This document shows positions 32,420 to 40,701 of a stretch of DNA of 43,261 nucleotides, one piece after another. Numbering within the stretch: position 1 is the first letter of the stretch; each line of letters begins with the position of its first letter. The notes under the pieces were generated by a model, which had not been told where the DNA came from, made no database searches, and saw only the letters and a program-made list of their open reading frames with translations. The translations under genes and the position numbers were made by a program. This stretch comes from Acidobacteriota bacterium (GTDB taxonomy: Bacteria; Acidobacteriota; Vicinamibacteria; Marinacidobacterales; Marinacidobacteraceae), in NCBI GenBank assembly GCA_022822745.1, contig JAJEAO010000085.1, positions 25,001 to 68,261 of the forward strand, written 5' to 3'.

Positions 32420-32446
32420 CTCCTTTAGCTCCTCTAACTCCTCTTG
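32420..32446 (+). repeat. Three 9-bp pyrimidine-rich units at the RNase D start
   Basis: CTCCTTTAG, CTCCTCTAA and CTCCTCTTG lie back to back; the last supplies the TTG start codon at 32444. They replace the usual ribosome site. The gap 32272-32419 to the divergent antiporter gene shows no other clear signal. Confidence 0.55.
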
Positions 32447-33868
32447 GCGACACGGCAGACGGCGAAGACGGACCGCGAGCGTTCCGCCGCGAGGGCGGCC
32501 CGGAGGAAGGGGCCGGCGCGGAAGTCGCGGCGTCGCGCCCCGTCGCGCCGCCGGCCCCGCCCGGTCTCGGTCGTCGCCGGCCCTCCGGTCCGGATCGTCC
32601 GCGAGCGCGACGAGCTCGTGGATCTGGTCGCCGGCCTCCGCAAGGCGGGTGAGTTCGGGCTCGACACCGAGTTCATCCCCGAGAACCGGCTGTTCCCGGA
32701 ACTGTGCCTCATCCAGGTCGCCGCGCCCGGGCTGGAGGCGGTCGTGGACCCGCTGGCGCTCGAGGATCTGGCCCCCATCCACGAGCTGATCTCGGACCCG
32801 GCCGTGACCAAGGTCGTGCACTCCGGAAAGCACGACTTCGACATCTTCCACCACGCCGCCGGCGTCGTGCCGAAGAATGTCTTCGATACGCAGATCGCCG
32901 CCGCCGTCATCGGCCACGGCAAGAGGACCCAGGTCGCGCTGCGGGCGCTCGTCGCCGGTTTCGTGGGTCGCGAGCTGTCGAAACAGCAGCAGATGTCCGA
33001 CTGGAAGCGGCGGCCGCTCACGCCGCGGCAGGTGGACTACGCGATCAGCGATGTGCGCTATCTCCTGCCGCTTCGGGACAGGCTGGTGATCCGCGCGCGC
33101 AGAATGCGTCGCTCCGACTGGCTCGAGGAAGAGATGGTCCCCCTGACGGAGCCCGGGAACTACGGCCTTCCTCCGATCGAGGAGGCCTACCGGATGCTCG
33201 ATGGCCCGGGCTTCACCCCGTCCCAGCGCGGTTCCCTCGCCGAGCTGTGCGCCTGGCGCGAAGAGCGCGCCCGCTCCCGGAACCTGCCTCGCGGCTGGAT
33301 TCTGAAGGACGGCGCGGTCCGCGACCTGGCCCGGCGCCAGCCCAAGAACGAACGCGATCTGCTGGCCCCGTACCGGCGATCTCCGGCGGGGCGTCCGCCG
33401 AAGGGAGATCCCAAGGCGGCGCAGCACGCCCGCACGGTGCTGTCGAAGAACGCGGCCGTCGTCCTGGAGGTCCTCGCGAAGGGCGCGAAGCGGCAGGTGG
33501 AGTTCACCGGCGCCGGCAGGTTGCCGCGGGGGCCCGCGCCGGAGTCCCTGGCGCTGCTGCTCGAGACGTGGCTGAAGCTGCGGGCGGCGGAAAGCGGCGT
33601 GGCCCCCGAGCTGCTCGCCACCCAGGACGAGCTCCGGGCGATCGCCGCCGCGTGGCCGGAGGAAGCCGAAGGAGTGCGCCCGCTGCGCGGCTTCCGTCGC
33701 AAGCTCCTGGGAGAGGATCTGCTGCTCATCCTCTCCGGCGAGGCCGTGATCCAGGTCGGCGCCTATGGCAGTTCCCCCGAGGACCGCCCGCCCATCCAAC
33801 TCACCCGGCTCGGCAGGCTGGGGCGGTTCGTGCTCCGCGGGTCGCGCGCCGGCCCCCGAAGCGCCTGA
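32444..33868 (+). CDS. rnd: Ribonuclease D
   Basis: 474 aa, TTG start at 32444; an in-frame TAA at 32435 rules out an earlier one. A basic N-terminal extension of about 45 residues precedes the DEDDy 3'-5' exonuclease domain. Its catalytic residues are D74 and E76 (FGLDTEF), D131 (HSGKHDFDIF), and Y199 with D203 (VDYAISDVRYLLPL). An HRDC domain follows from about 258 (SQRGSLAELCAWREERARSRNLPRGWILKD). It trims 3' ends of tRNA and other small RNAs in the cytoplasm. It is about 100 residues longer than E. coli RNase D, mostly from the N-terminal basic tail and a C-terminal helical region. The gene is 55 bases upstream of the symporter gene on the same strand. Confidence 0.95.
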   Translation: MATRQTAKTDRERSAARAARRKGPARKSRRRAPSRRRPRPVSVVAGPPVRIVRERDELVDLVAGLRKAGEFGLDTEFIPENRLFPELCLIQVAAPGLEAVVDPLALEDLAPIHELISDPAVTKVVHSGKHDFDIFHHAAGVVPKNVFDTQIAAAVIGHGKRTQVALRALVAGFVGRELSKQQQMSDWKRRPLTPRQVDYAISDVRYLLPLRDRLVIRARRMRRSDWLEEEMVPLTEPGNYGLPPIEEAYRMLDGPGFTPSQRGSLAELCAWREERARSRNLPRGWILKDGAVRDLARRQPKNERDLLAPYRRSPAGRPPKGDPKAAQHARTVLSKNAAVVLEVLAKGAKRQVEFTGAGRLPRGPAPESLALLLETWLKLRAAESGVAPELLATQDELRAIAAAWPEEAEGVRPLRGFRRKLLGEDLLLILSGEAVIQVGAYGSSPEDRPPIQLTRLGRLGRFVLRGSRAGPRSA

Positions 33869-33923
33869 GCGCGACCGCCGCCAGCTCGCTGATCCACCCT
33901 CCCATCCCCGGCTCTCCCCCGTC

Positions 33924-35228
33924 ATGAACAAAGCGACTCCCTGGCACCGGACACTGTGGTTCCGGATCCTTCTCGGCCTGATCCTCGGGATCGTCTATGG
34001 CGTGGCCGCCGCCGCCTTCGGGTGGGGCGACTTCACCGCGGACTTCGTGTCCCCCTTCGGAACGATCTTCTTCAACGGCCTCCAGGTCATCGCCGTCCCG
34101 CTGGTCGTGGCTTCGCTTGTTCTCGGCGTGGCCTCGCTCAGCGACATGCGCAAGGTGAGCCGGATCGGAGGCAAGACGATCGCGATCTACATCGCCACGA
34201 CCGCCATCTCGGTAACGATCGGCCTCCTCTACGCGAATCTGCTCCAGCCCGGCGACCGGGTTCCGGAGGCGCTCCAGCAGGAGCTCGCCGCCGAGTACGA
34301 GGACGCCGCCGCCAGCCGGGAGGGTCAGGCCGCCGCCATGGCGGAGGAGCGGGGGCCCCTGAGCATGCTCGAGGACATCGTGCCCGCCAATGCCGTGTCG
34401 TCGGCCACCAGCAACCGGAACATGCTCCAGGTCGTGTTCCTGTCGCTCCTGTTCGGCATCGCCCTGATCCGTATCCCGTCGGATCGCGCCGGGCCCCTGC
34501 TCGGTTTCTTCAAGGGGCTCGAGTCGGTCGTCATCGAGATCGTCCACATCGTGATGCTCATGGCGCCGGTCGGGGTGTTCGCGTTGATCGCGACGGCCAT
34601 CACCGGCATGGCGGGCGACGATCCCGGCCAGGTGGCGCAGCTTCTCGGCGCGCTCGGCTTCTACTGCCTCGTCGTGGTGGGCGGCCTCGCCACCCAGATG
34701 CTCGTCGTGTATCCGCTGATCCTGCGCCTGTTCACTCCGATGCCGTGGCGCCGTTTCTTCCCGGCCGCCGCCCAGGTTCAGCTCGTCGCCTTCTCCACCA
34801 GCTCCAGCGGCGCCACGCTGCCGGTGACGATGGACCGAGCGAAGCGCGATCTGGGGGTATCGGACGAGGTCTCCTCCTTCGTCCTGCCCCTCGGCGCGAC
34901 GGTCAACATGGACGGAACGGCGCTCTACCAGGCGGTCGCCGCTCTCTTCATCGCTCAGGCGCTCGGACTCGGCGTGGGACTCGAAGGGCAGCTCACCATC
35001 GTCATCACCGCGGTTCTCGTCTCCATCGGAACCGCCGCGGTTCCGGGCGCCGGGATCATCATGCTCGTGATCATCCTTCAGGCGATCGGGGTGCCGGCGG
35101 CGGGCGTGGCTCTCATCCTCGGGGTGGACCGCATCCTCGACATGATCCGGACGGCGACCAACGTGACCGGCGACCTGACCGTGGCCAGCGTGGTGGCGGC
35201 GTCCGAGAACCAGCTCCGCGACGTCTGA
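33924..35228 (+). CDS. Dicarboxylate/amino acid:cation symporter (GltP/DAACS family)
   Basis: 434 aa from ATG 33924. It opens WFRILLGLILGIVYG and continues with eight helices and two re-entrant loops. The serine-rich hairpin is FSTSSSGATLPVTM. The substrate/cation motif is VNMDGTALYQAVAALFIAQ. The second hairpin is GTAAVPGAGIIML, and the last helix has the conserved VDRILDMIRTATNVTGDLTVA, where D and R/N bind substrate. A poorly conserved hydrophilic insert (ELAAEYEDAAASREGQAAAMAEERG) sits in the 3-4 loop. The protein imports glutamate, aspartate or C4-dicarboxylates with Na+ or H+. It may share the RNase D transcript. Confidence 0.96.
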   Translation: MNKATPWHRTLWFRILLGLILGIVYGVAAAAFGWGDFTADFVSPFGTIFFNGLQVIAVPLVVASLVLGVASLSDMRKVSRIGGKTIAIYIATTAISVTIGLLYANLLQPGDRVPEALQQELAAEYEDAAASREGQAAAMAEERGPLSMLEDIVPANAVSSATSNRNMLQVVFLSLLFGIALIRIPSDRAGPLLGFFKGLESVVIEIVHIVMLMAPVGVFALIATAITGMAGDDPGQVAQLLGALGFYCLVVVGGLATQMLVVYPLILRLFTPMPWRRFFPAAAQVQLVAFSTSSSGATLPVTMDRAKRDLGVSDEVSSFVLPLGATVNMDGTALYQAVAALFIAQALGLGVGLEGQLTIVITAVLVSIGTAAVPGAGIIMLVIILQAIGVPAAGVALILGVDRILDMIRTATNVTGDLTVASVVAASENQLRDV

Positions 35229-35236
35229 TCCGGAGC

Positions 35237-35279
35237 GGGCGCTCCGCCGCGCCGCCCCGCGGGACCGGGTGGAGCGCCC
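35237..35279 (+). terminator. Inverted repeat after the symporter gene
   Basis: GGGCGCTCC at 35237-35245 pairs with GGAGCGCCC at 35271-35279. A competing shorter hairpin, CGGAGC-GGGC-GCTCCG, lies at 35231-35246. Both sit just after the stop codon, with no T run. Confidence 0.4.
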
Positions 35280-35379
35280 CCCGGATCCGGATTCTCGCCT
35301 GCGACCCCGACATCGCTCGCGTCCGATCCGGCGCGGCCCGTCGGATCGGGCTCGGGGGCGCGTGTCCAGATCGCCAGAT

Positions 35380-35401
35380 CGCCGGACGCGCCCGTCCGGC
35401 G
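35380..35401 (-). terminator. Hairpin after the TlpA-like gene
   Basis: CGCCGGAC at 35380-35387 and GTCCGGCG at 35394-35401 form a perfect 8-bp stem with a 6-base loop, 16 bases past the TlpA-like stop on the minus strand. There is no T run. Two CAGATCGC copies lie just beside it. Confidence 0.4.
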
Positions 35402-35417
35402 CGAGGGGAAAGCCGGG

Positions 35418-35966
35418 TTACGGGAGCGCGCCGGTCTCGATGAGCTGACCGATCTCGTGGTCGAGGATTTCGCCCACGGCTCCGAAGTAGCGCTTCAGCA
35501 GCTTCCCGTCCCGATCGATGAGGTACTTCGTCGGGTAGCCGAGGAACGGGCCGAAGGCGTCGCGCGCCTCGTCCGACCCCATGACGTTGGGGTAGGAGAT
35601 GTCCCGCTCGGCGATGAACTCGGTCACGCCCTCGGCGTCCCCCGACTCGAGGACGATCCCGAGCATGAGGAAGTCCTCGTCCGGGAGGTCGTCGGAAAGC
35701 TGCTGGAGGTGAGGCAGCTCGGCGACGCAGGGAACGCACCAGGTCGCCCACAGATCCACGAGGGCCACTCTGCCCTCGGTGGCGGCGAGGAGATCGAGTT
35801 CTCCGCTTCCGTCGGCGTGGGGCAGGACGAGCGGAGGCATCGAGGCGACGAGCCCGCCGCCCGCTCCTCCGCCTTCCGGCGGCGGGGCGACGCAGGCTCC
35901 CCCGGCGAGGAGCCCGCCGAGCAGGGCGACGAAGGCGAACGGGCGGTGCGGGCGGGTGTGGTTCAT
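35418..35966 (-). CDS. TlpA/ResA-like thioredoxin-fold lipoprotein
   Basis: 182 aa. The N-terminus has a hydrophobic stretch and a lipobox ending at C25 (LAGGAC), so membrane anchoring in the periplasm is likely. The thioredoxin-like domain has the redox motif W76-C77-V-P-C80 in DLWATWCVPCVAELPHL and the cis-proline strand GYPTKYLIDRDGKLL. Such proteins reduce apocytochrome c or other disulphides with electrons from CcdA. It is the last gene of a ccdA, cytochrome c, TlpA set on the minus strand, with 53 bases between it and the cytochrome gene. The set argues for cytochrome c maturation or periplasmic thiol reduction. Confidence 0.93.
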   Translation of the reverse strand: MNHTRPHRPFAFVALLGGLLAGGACVAPPPEGGGAGGGLVASMPPLVLPHADGSGELDLLAATEGRVALVDLWATWCVPCVAELPHLQQLSDDLPDEDFLMLGIVLESGDAEGVTEFIAERDISYPNVMGSDEARDAFGPFLGYPTKYLIDRDGKLLKRYFGAVGEILDHEIGQLIETGALP

Positions 35967-36019
35967 GGTCTCCTCCTGATCGTCTTCGTCCGTCCCGGGC
36001 GCCGGCGGGGGCGCTCCCG

Positions 36020-36409
36020 TCAGCGCGGGGGCTGGAGCGTGCGCAGGAAATGGACGACCTGCCAGCGCTCCTCCTCGCTGAGGGTGCGCTTCATTCCGGG
36101 CATGGGCTTCCTGCCCTCGGTGATCTTGTAGAACATCTCGCCGTCCGTCATCCGATCCCGGGCCTCGACGGTCGAGATGTCGGCGGGGGCCGGCTTGATG
36201 AACCGCGTGGCCCTCCCGTCCCCCTTGCCTTCATCGCCATGACAGGAGGCGCACCGGGCGGCGTAGAGCGTGCGCCCCGCCTCCACGGCGGCATCCCCCG
36301 CGGGCACCGGGTTCACGGTCGCCCGCGCCTCCTCCGGCGCTTCCCAGGGTTCCTGCGCCGCAGCGGCGGCAGCGAGAAGGAGGAGCGCAGCGGAGAACAG
36401 GACAGGCAT
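36020..36409 (-). CDS. Mono-haem cytochrome c, exported
   Basis: 129 aa; residues 1-18 are a signal peptide (MPVLFSAALLLLAAAAAA). There is one haem-binding site, C53-A-S-C56-H57, in LYAARCASCHGDEGKGDG. A methionine in GRKPMPGMKRTLSEEE (M103 or M106) can serve as the distal axial ligand. The end EERWQVVHFLRTLQPP is the usual C-terminal helix of class I cytochromes c. It carries electrons in the periplasm. It lies between ccdA (24-base gap) and the TlpA-like gene, so it may be a client of that thiol system. Confidence 0.95.
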   Translation of the reverse strand: MPVLFSAALLLLAAAAAAQEPWEAPEEARATVNPVPAGDAAVEAGRTLYAARCASCHGDEGKGDGRATRFIKPAPADISTVEARDRMTDGEMFYKITEGRKPMPGMKRTLSEEERWQVVHFLRTLQPPR

Positions 36410-36433
36410 GACGGATCCGGGGAGGGTGGGCGT

Positions 36434-37168
36434 TCAGCCGAGCACGGGGAGGAAGGTCAGGTACTGGGCGAGCCACTGGAGGCTGTCGGTGAAGACGAGC
36501 ACGCCGATGACGACCAGAAGGCCGCCCGCCGCGATCTCCACGACCCGCATGTGGCGCTTCACGCGCTTCGACACCGCGAAGAACCGGTCCACCGCCAGCC
36601 CGGTCAGGATGAACGGTACGCCCAGCCCGGCGGAGTAGGCCGACAGCAGCACGATGCCCTGGCCGACGGTCTCGTGGCTCGCCGCCAGGACCAGGACGCC
36701 GGCGAGGATGGGGCCGATGCAGGGCGACCAGCCGAAGGCGAAGGCCAGGCCGATGAAGAAGGATCCGATCCAGCCGACCGGCTCGCGCTGGGCGTGGAAC
36801 CGCTTTTCCACGTTGAGGAACGGGATCCTCAGCACGCCCATCACGTGGAGGCCGAGGATCACGATCGCGGTCCCGGCGATCCGGTTCAGCCACAGGCGGT
36901 TTCCGGCGAGCCACTGCCCGGCGTAGGTGGCGGACGCCCCCATCGCCACGAAGATGACGGAGAAGCCGAGCACGAACAGCACCGTGTTCGTGACGATGCG
37001 ACGCCGGCGGGCCGCCTGCTCGGCGGGACTGCCCGAGCCGCTCGTCAGCTCGGTCAGCGAGGCGCCGGAGACGAAGGAGATGTAGCCGGGCACGAGCGGC
37101 AGCACGCACGGGGACAGGAAACTGATGACGCCGGCGCCGGCGGCGGTGAGCAGCGAGAGGATGTCCAT
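36434..37168 (-). CDS. ccdA: CcdA-type cytochrome c biogenesis/thiol-disulphide transporter
   Basis: 244 aa with six transmembrane segments. The first redox cysteine is C21 in ISFLSPCVLPLVPGYISFVSG, and the second is in FAFGWSPCIGPILAG. Both lie in the typical proline-flanked LSPCVLPL and SPCIGP motifs of the CcdA/DsbD membrane domain. It moves electrons from cytoplasmic thioredoxin to periplasmic partners such as the TlpA-like protein encoded two genes downstream. The 251-base gap 37169-37419 to the divergent comM gene holds a TACGAT box near 37213 on the minus strand and GC-rich inverted repeats, but no strong promoter. Confidence 0.95.
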   Translation of the reverse strand: MDILSLLTAAGAGVISFLSPCVLPLVPGYISFVSGASLTELTSGSGSPAEQAARRRRIVTNTVLFVLGFSVIFVAMGASATYAGQWLAGNRLWLNRIAGTAIVILGLHVMGVLRIPFLNVEKRFHAQREPVGWIGSFFIGLAFAFGWSPCIGPILAGVLVLAASHETVGQGIVLLSAYSAGLGVPFILTGLAVDRFFAVSKRVKRHMRVVEIAAGGLLVVIGVLVFTDSLQWLAQYLTFLPVLG

Positions 37169-37419
37169 CGAGGTGCGGAAGAGGTGCGGGCCCGATCCGG
37201 CCCCGAATCGTAACCCGCGCCATCACCTGATGGCCGGCGCGCCGGTCCGTTCGCCCCCTGGCGCCCCGCCCGGCGCGGGACGACTTCAGGCGGCGCCGAA
37301 CCGATTCGTCCCGCCGGAGCGGCGCTCCACCCGGCCGGCGCCTTCCGCCGGCGCGAGTTTTCGACAAACGGGGCCGTTTCCGGTCGGAGCGGGGCCGGAT
37401 TCCGTTGGGGAATCCGGGT

Positions 37420-39045
37420 ATGGCCCGAAGTGCTTCTTCTGCTCCCGCTCCCCGTTCCTCCGACCGTCCCTCCGGCCCGCGCCGCCGGCTCGCCGTCACC
37501 CGCACCGGAACGGTCCGCGGCGTGGACGGCCTGCTCGTCCGGGTGGAAGTGGACTTCGTGCCCACCGGCAACGAGGCTCCGACCTTCCGCACCGTGGGGC
37601 TTCCGGACGCCGTGATCCGCGAGTCCCGGGAGCGGGTCCTCGCGGCGCTCCGCAACGCCGGCTTCCTCCCGGCGCCGGCGCATGTCATCGTGAATCTCGC
37701 TCCAGCCGGCGTCCGGAAGGAGGGGGCGGGTTTCGACCTCGCCGTCGCCATCGGCCTCCTCGCCGCCTCCGGCCTCACCGGCCGCCGGCGGCTTCGCGAC
37801 GCGCTCCTCCTCGGCGAACTCGCCCTCGACGGTTCCGTGCGCCCGGTTCGGGGAGCGCTCCCGATCGCGTGGGAAGCGGCCGCCGCCGGCTATGACCTCG
37901 CGCTCGTCCCCCGCGAGAACGCGGACGAGGCGGCGCTCGCCTCCGGGCTCCGGGTGTTCCCGGTGGGGACGATCGGGGAGGCGCTCGGCCTCCTCGCCGC
38001 CGAGACGCTCCCCGACCCGCACGCGGCCCCGCCCCCGCGGCGCCTGCGGGCGCGGTTCGGGGCCGATCTCGCCGAGGTGCGCGGGCAGCCGCGGGCGCGG
38101 CGCGCGCTCGAAATCGCGGCCGCCGGCGGCCACAACCTCCTCTTCACCGGGCCTCCCGGCAGCGGGAAGACGCTGCTCGTCGGGCTGCTGCCCGATCTGC
38201 TGCCGCCGCTCACTCCGTCCGAGGCCCTCGACGTCGCCCGCATCCGGTCCGCCGTAGGCCGCCCGCCCCCGCCGTCGCCGCTTTCGCCGCCGTTCCGGGC
38301 CCCGCACCACACGATCTCCTACGCCGGAATGGCGGGCGGCGGCCCGGGACCGTCCCCGGGCGAAGTGACCCTCGCCCACCGCGGCGTGCTCTTCCTCGAC
38401 GAGCTCCCCGAGTTCCAGCGCCCGGTTCTGGAGTGTCTGCGCCAGCCACTCGAGAGCGGGCAGATCCACGTGGGCCGGGTGCGGTGCTCGGTCCGATTCC
38501 CGGCCCGCTTCCAGTTCGTCGCCGCCATGAACCCGTGTCCGTGCGGGTTCCACGGTGACGCCGGACGCCCCTGTCGGTGCTCGCCGACCGCGGTGGGGCG
38601 CTACCGCTCGCGGATCTCGGGTCCGCTTCTGGATCGGATCGACCTCCATCTGACCGTGCGTCCGGTCACGTCCCGGGAAGTCCTGGGAAACGTTCGCGGG
38701 GAGTCCACCGCCACCGTGCGCGAGCGCGTGCTCCGGGCCCGGGAGCGCCGGGAGCGCCGGTTCCGGGAAGGCCGGCCACTGGAGTGGGCCACGGTCAGCG
38801 ATGTGCGCCAGGCCTGCGGGGCCGACGGGCCGTTCCGGTCGCTCGTGGGTTGGGCCATGGACGGTCTGGGGATGTCGGCGCGCGGCGTGACCCGGGCGTT
38901 TCGGGTGGCCCGAACGATCGCCGATCTCGGCGGGGAAGAGAAGATCCTCCCGCTCCACTTCGAGGAGGCGCTCCAGTTCCGCGCGACGGCCGGGCTTCCG
39001 GCTCCGACCCCGATGGGACCGGACGGCGTCCGGGAGCGGCCCTGA
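37420..39045 (+). CDS. comM: ComM/YifB-family Mg-chelatase-like AAA ATPase
   Basis: 541 aa from ATG 37420; a TTG at 37405 would add five residues. The N-terminal ChlI-like domain carries FRTVGLPDAVIRESRERVLAAL and VIVNLAPAGVRKEGAGFDLAVA. The AAA+ core has Walker A G245-PPGSGKT, Walker B GVLFLDELPEF, and the presensor/cysteine cluster MNPCPCGFHGDAGRPCRCSP. The C-terminal Mg_chelatase_C domain (MSARGVTRAFRVARTIADLGG) ends the protein. ComM acts as a branch-migration helicase during natural transformation in species where it was tested. Other competence genes are not in the window. Confidence 0.95.
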   Translation: MARSASSAPAPRSSDRPSGPRRRLAVTRTGTVRGVDGLLVRVEVDFVPTGNEAPTFRTVGLPDAVIRESRERVLAALRNAGFLPAPAHVIVNLAPAGVRKEGAGFDLAVAIGLLAASGLTGRRRLRDALLLGELALDGSVRPVRGALPIAWEAAAAGYDLALVPRENADEAALASGLRVFPVGTIGEALGLLAAETLPDPHAAPPPRRLRARFGADLAEVRGQPRARRALEIAAAGGHNLLFTGPPGSGKTLLVGLLPDLLPPLTPSEALDVARIRSAVGRPPPPSPLSPPFRAPHHTISYAGMAGGGPGPSPGEVTLAHRGVLFLDELPEFQRPVLECLRQPLESGQIHVGRVRCSVRFPARFQFVAAMNPCPCGFHGDAGRPCRCSPTAVGRYRSRISGPLLDRIDLHLTVRPVTSREVLGNVRGESTATVRERVLRARERRERRFREGRPLEWATVSDVRQACGADGPFRSLVGWAMDGLGMSARGVTRAFRVARTIADLGGEEKILPLHFEEALQFRATAGLPAPTPMGPDGVRERP

Positions 39046-39160
39046 GCGAGGCCCGCCGAAGGCGCCGGTATTCTCCCGCCGGGTCCGGACCGCCCTCGCT
39101 TCGACTCCCCGCAGCAGCGCGCTTCCGCCGTTCGTGGGCGCGACCCGGATTGCGCGACGC

Positions 39161-39568
39161 ATGCCGAGTTCCGACAGCGGTTCCGCGGAGGAGATCCGGA
39201 GGGCCGCGTTCCTGTTCAACGACCGGAGCTATTTCGAGGCCCACGATGTCCTCGAGGAAGAGTGGGCTGCCGCCCGCGGCCCGCGGCGCCGCGCGCTCCA
39301 GGCGCTCGTGAAGGTCGCAGCCGGCATGTACCACCTCCAGACCTCCAACCTCGTCGGCGCCGAGAGCCTCCTCTCGTCCGGGCTCGACACCCTGCGCGCC
39401 GCGGCGGGCGCCTCGCCCGGCGTCGCCGTGGGCGGCGGGCTCCGGGTCGCGCTGGGTCCGGTCGCGGATCCGGTGGATTCCGTCCTGTCGAAGATCCGGG
39501 CCGCCCGCTCCGGCGCGTCACCGGAGTGGCGGACCGAGGACCTGCCGCGGATGCGATGCGATTCGTGA
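39161..39568 (+). CDS. DUF309 domain protein
   Basis: ATG 39161 gives 135 aa; a GTG at 39134 would add nine. The family motif is clear: AAFLFNDRSYFEAHDVLEEEWAAARGPRRRALQALVKVAAGMYHLQ, a two-helix unit with conserved FN...YFEAHDxLE. The rest is a short helical tail. The protein is soluble. Its biochemical function is unknown to me. It stands between comM and the M23 gene on the same strand. Confidence 0.88.
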   Translation: MPSSDSGSAEEIRRAAFLFNDRSYFEAHDVLEEEWAAARGPRRRALQALVKVAAGMYHLQTSNLVGAESLLSSGLDTLRAAAGASPGVAVGGGLRVALGPVADPVDSVLSKIRAARSGASPEWRTEDLPRMRCDS

Positions 39569-39671
39569 CCGGCGAGGCGCGTCGGGAACCTCCGGCCACC
39601 CCCGCCGTTCCCCCCGGCATGGAGGGGGCGTTCTTCCCGAGCCTCCGATCCCGACGCCCGAATTGCGGAAT

Positions 39672-39700
39672 TTGACCTTCGCGCCCCGTTCGGCTAAAAA
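39672..39700 (+). promoter_or_regulatory. Promoter of the M23 peptidase (and possibly secA)
   Basis: TTGACC at 39672-39677 and TAAAAA at 39695-39700 are separated by exactly 17 bases, the best -35/-10 pair in the window. Transcription would begin near 39707, only about 8 bases before the ATG at 39715, so the message would be nearly leaderless. No Shine-Dalgarno sequence is seen. Confidence 0.6.
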
Positions 39701-39714
39701 TTCCGGCTAACTGT

Positions 39715-40629
39715 ATGTTCCGACGGGCTTTTTCCGGCGTGGTTCGCGCTCTGCGCCGGTTCACGCAGCCGGGGAGGGCTCGCATCGTCGTGCTCGGGGC
39801 GCCCGGAGGCGGTCCCCGGGAGTTCCGCCTCACTCCATTCCGGAGCGTCGTGGCGGGTCTGCTGACCCTCGGTGTGCTGGGGGGCGCGACCCATTCCGCG
39901 TGGCTGCTCGCCGGCGGGCTCCGAGGCGACATCCGCCTTCTCGTCGAGGAACGGGACTCGCTTCGGGAGCTGAGCCGCGGCTACGCCCGCGACACGGAGC
40001 GCATGGCGGACCGCCTCCAGACGCTCGAGGTCCAGATGCGACGCCTCGCCGTCCTGGCGGGCGCCGAGCCGGTGGCGCCCCGGATGGGCGGGCTCGGGGG
40101 AACCCTGGGGGCGCCGGGCTACGACTACGTGGCCGAACGCATCGAGGATCTGTCGGGGCGACTGGCGACGCTCGACCGCCAGGGCGCCGCCCTCGAGCAG
40201 GTCATGATGGAGAAGAGCCTGCTGCTCTCCTCGACGCCTTCGGTGTGGCCCGTCCGGGGGTACGTGTCCTCCTCCTACGGGCGCCGGCCGGATCCGTTCA
40301 CCGGCGAGATCGAGATGCACTACGGGCTCGACATTTCCGCGGACTCCGGAACCCCGGTCCGGGTGACGGCCGACGGAGTCGTGATCGAGACCGGGACCTC
40401 GCCGACCTACGGCCGCTATGTCGTCGTGTCTCACGGGTTCGACCGCACGACCCGCTACGCCCATCTGTCGCGCGTCCTGGTCCGGCGCAGCCAGCGCCTT
40501 CAGCGCGGGGCCTTCGTCGGTGAAGTGGGCAGCACCGGCCGCACCCGGTCTCCGCATCTGCACTACGAGGTGTGGGTGAACAACCGCGCCCGGGATCCCC
40601 GCGACTTCATCCTCGACTACACGCCGTAG
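39715..40629 (+). CDS. M23-family (LytM-type) peptidase, membrane-anchored
   Basis: 304 aa. One transmembrane segment at about 45-65 (VVAGLLTLGVLGGATHSAWLLAG) follows a basic cytoplasmic tail, giving an N-in anchor. A coiled coil lies at about 70-115 and again at 140-170. The LytM domain has zinc ligands H202 and D206 (EMHYGLDISAD) and the HxH motif H281-L-H283 (SPHLHYEVWVN), so it looks catalytically intact. It cuts or helps remodel peptidoglycan cross-links. An M23 gene directly before secA is a common order in bacteria. The gap to secA is 72 bases. Confidence 0.94.
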   Translation: MFRRAFSGVVRALRRFTQPGRARIVVLGAPGGGPREFRLTPFRSVVAGLLTLGVLGGATHSAWLLAGGLRGDIRLLVEERDSLRELSRGYARDTERMADRLQTLEVQMRRLAVLAGAEPVAPRMGGLGGTLGAPGYDYVAERIEDLSGRLATLDRQGAALEQVMMEKSLLLSSTPSVWPVRGYVSSSYGRRPDPFTGEIEMHYGLDISADSGTPVRVTADGVVIETGTSPTYGRYVVVSHGFDRTTRYAHLSRVLVRRSQRLQRGAFVGEVGSTGRTRSPHLHYEVWVNNRARDPRDFILDYTP

Positions 40630-40701
40630 CCGCCGCCGGCGCCTTGCGGGCCGGGAGTCTCGCTCTCGGCGCTACCATTGCGCGCCCGGTCGGCGTCCAT
40701 C

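Noticed and set aside
32420-32446. Three AGGAG ribosome sites on the minus strand
   Set aside because: They are the complement of the 9-bp CTCCT repeat; no minus-strand gene starts within 150 bases downstream.
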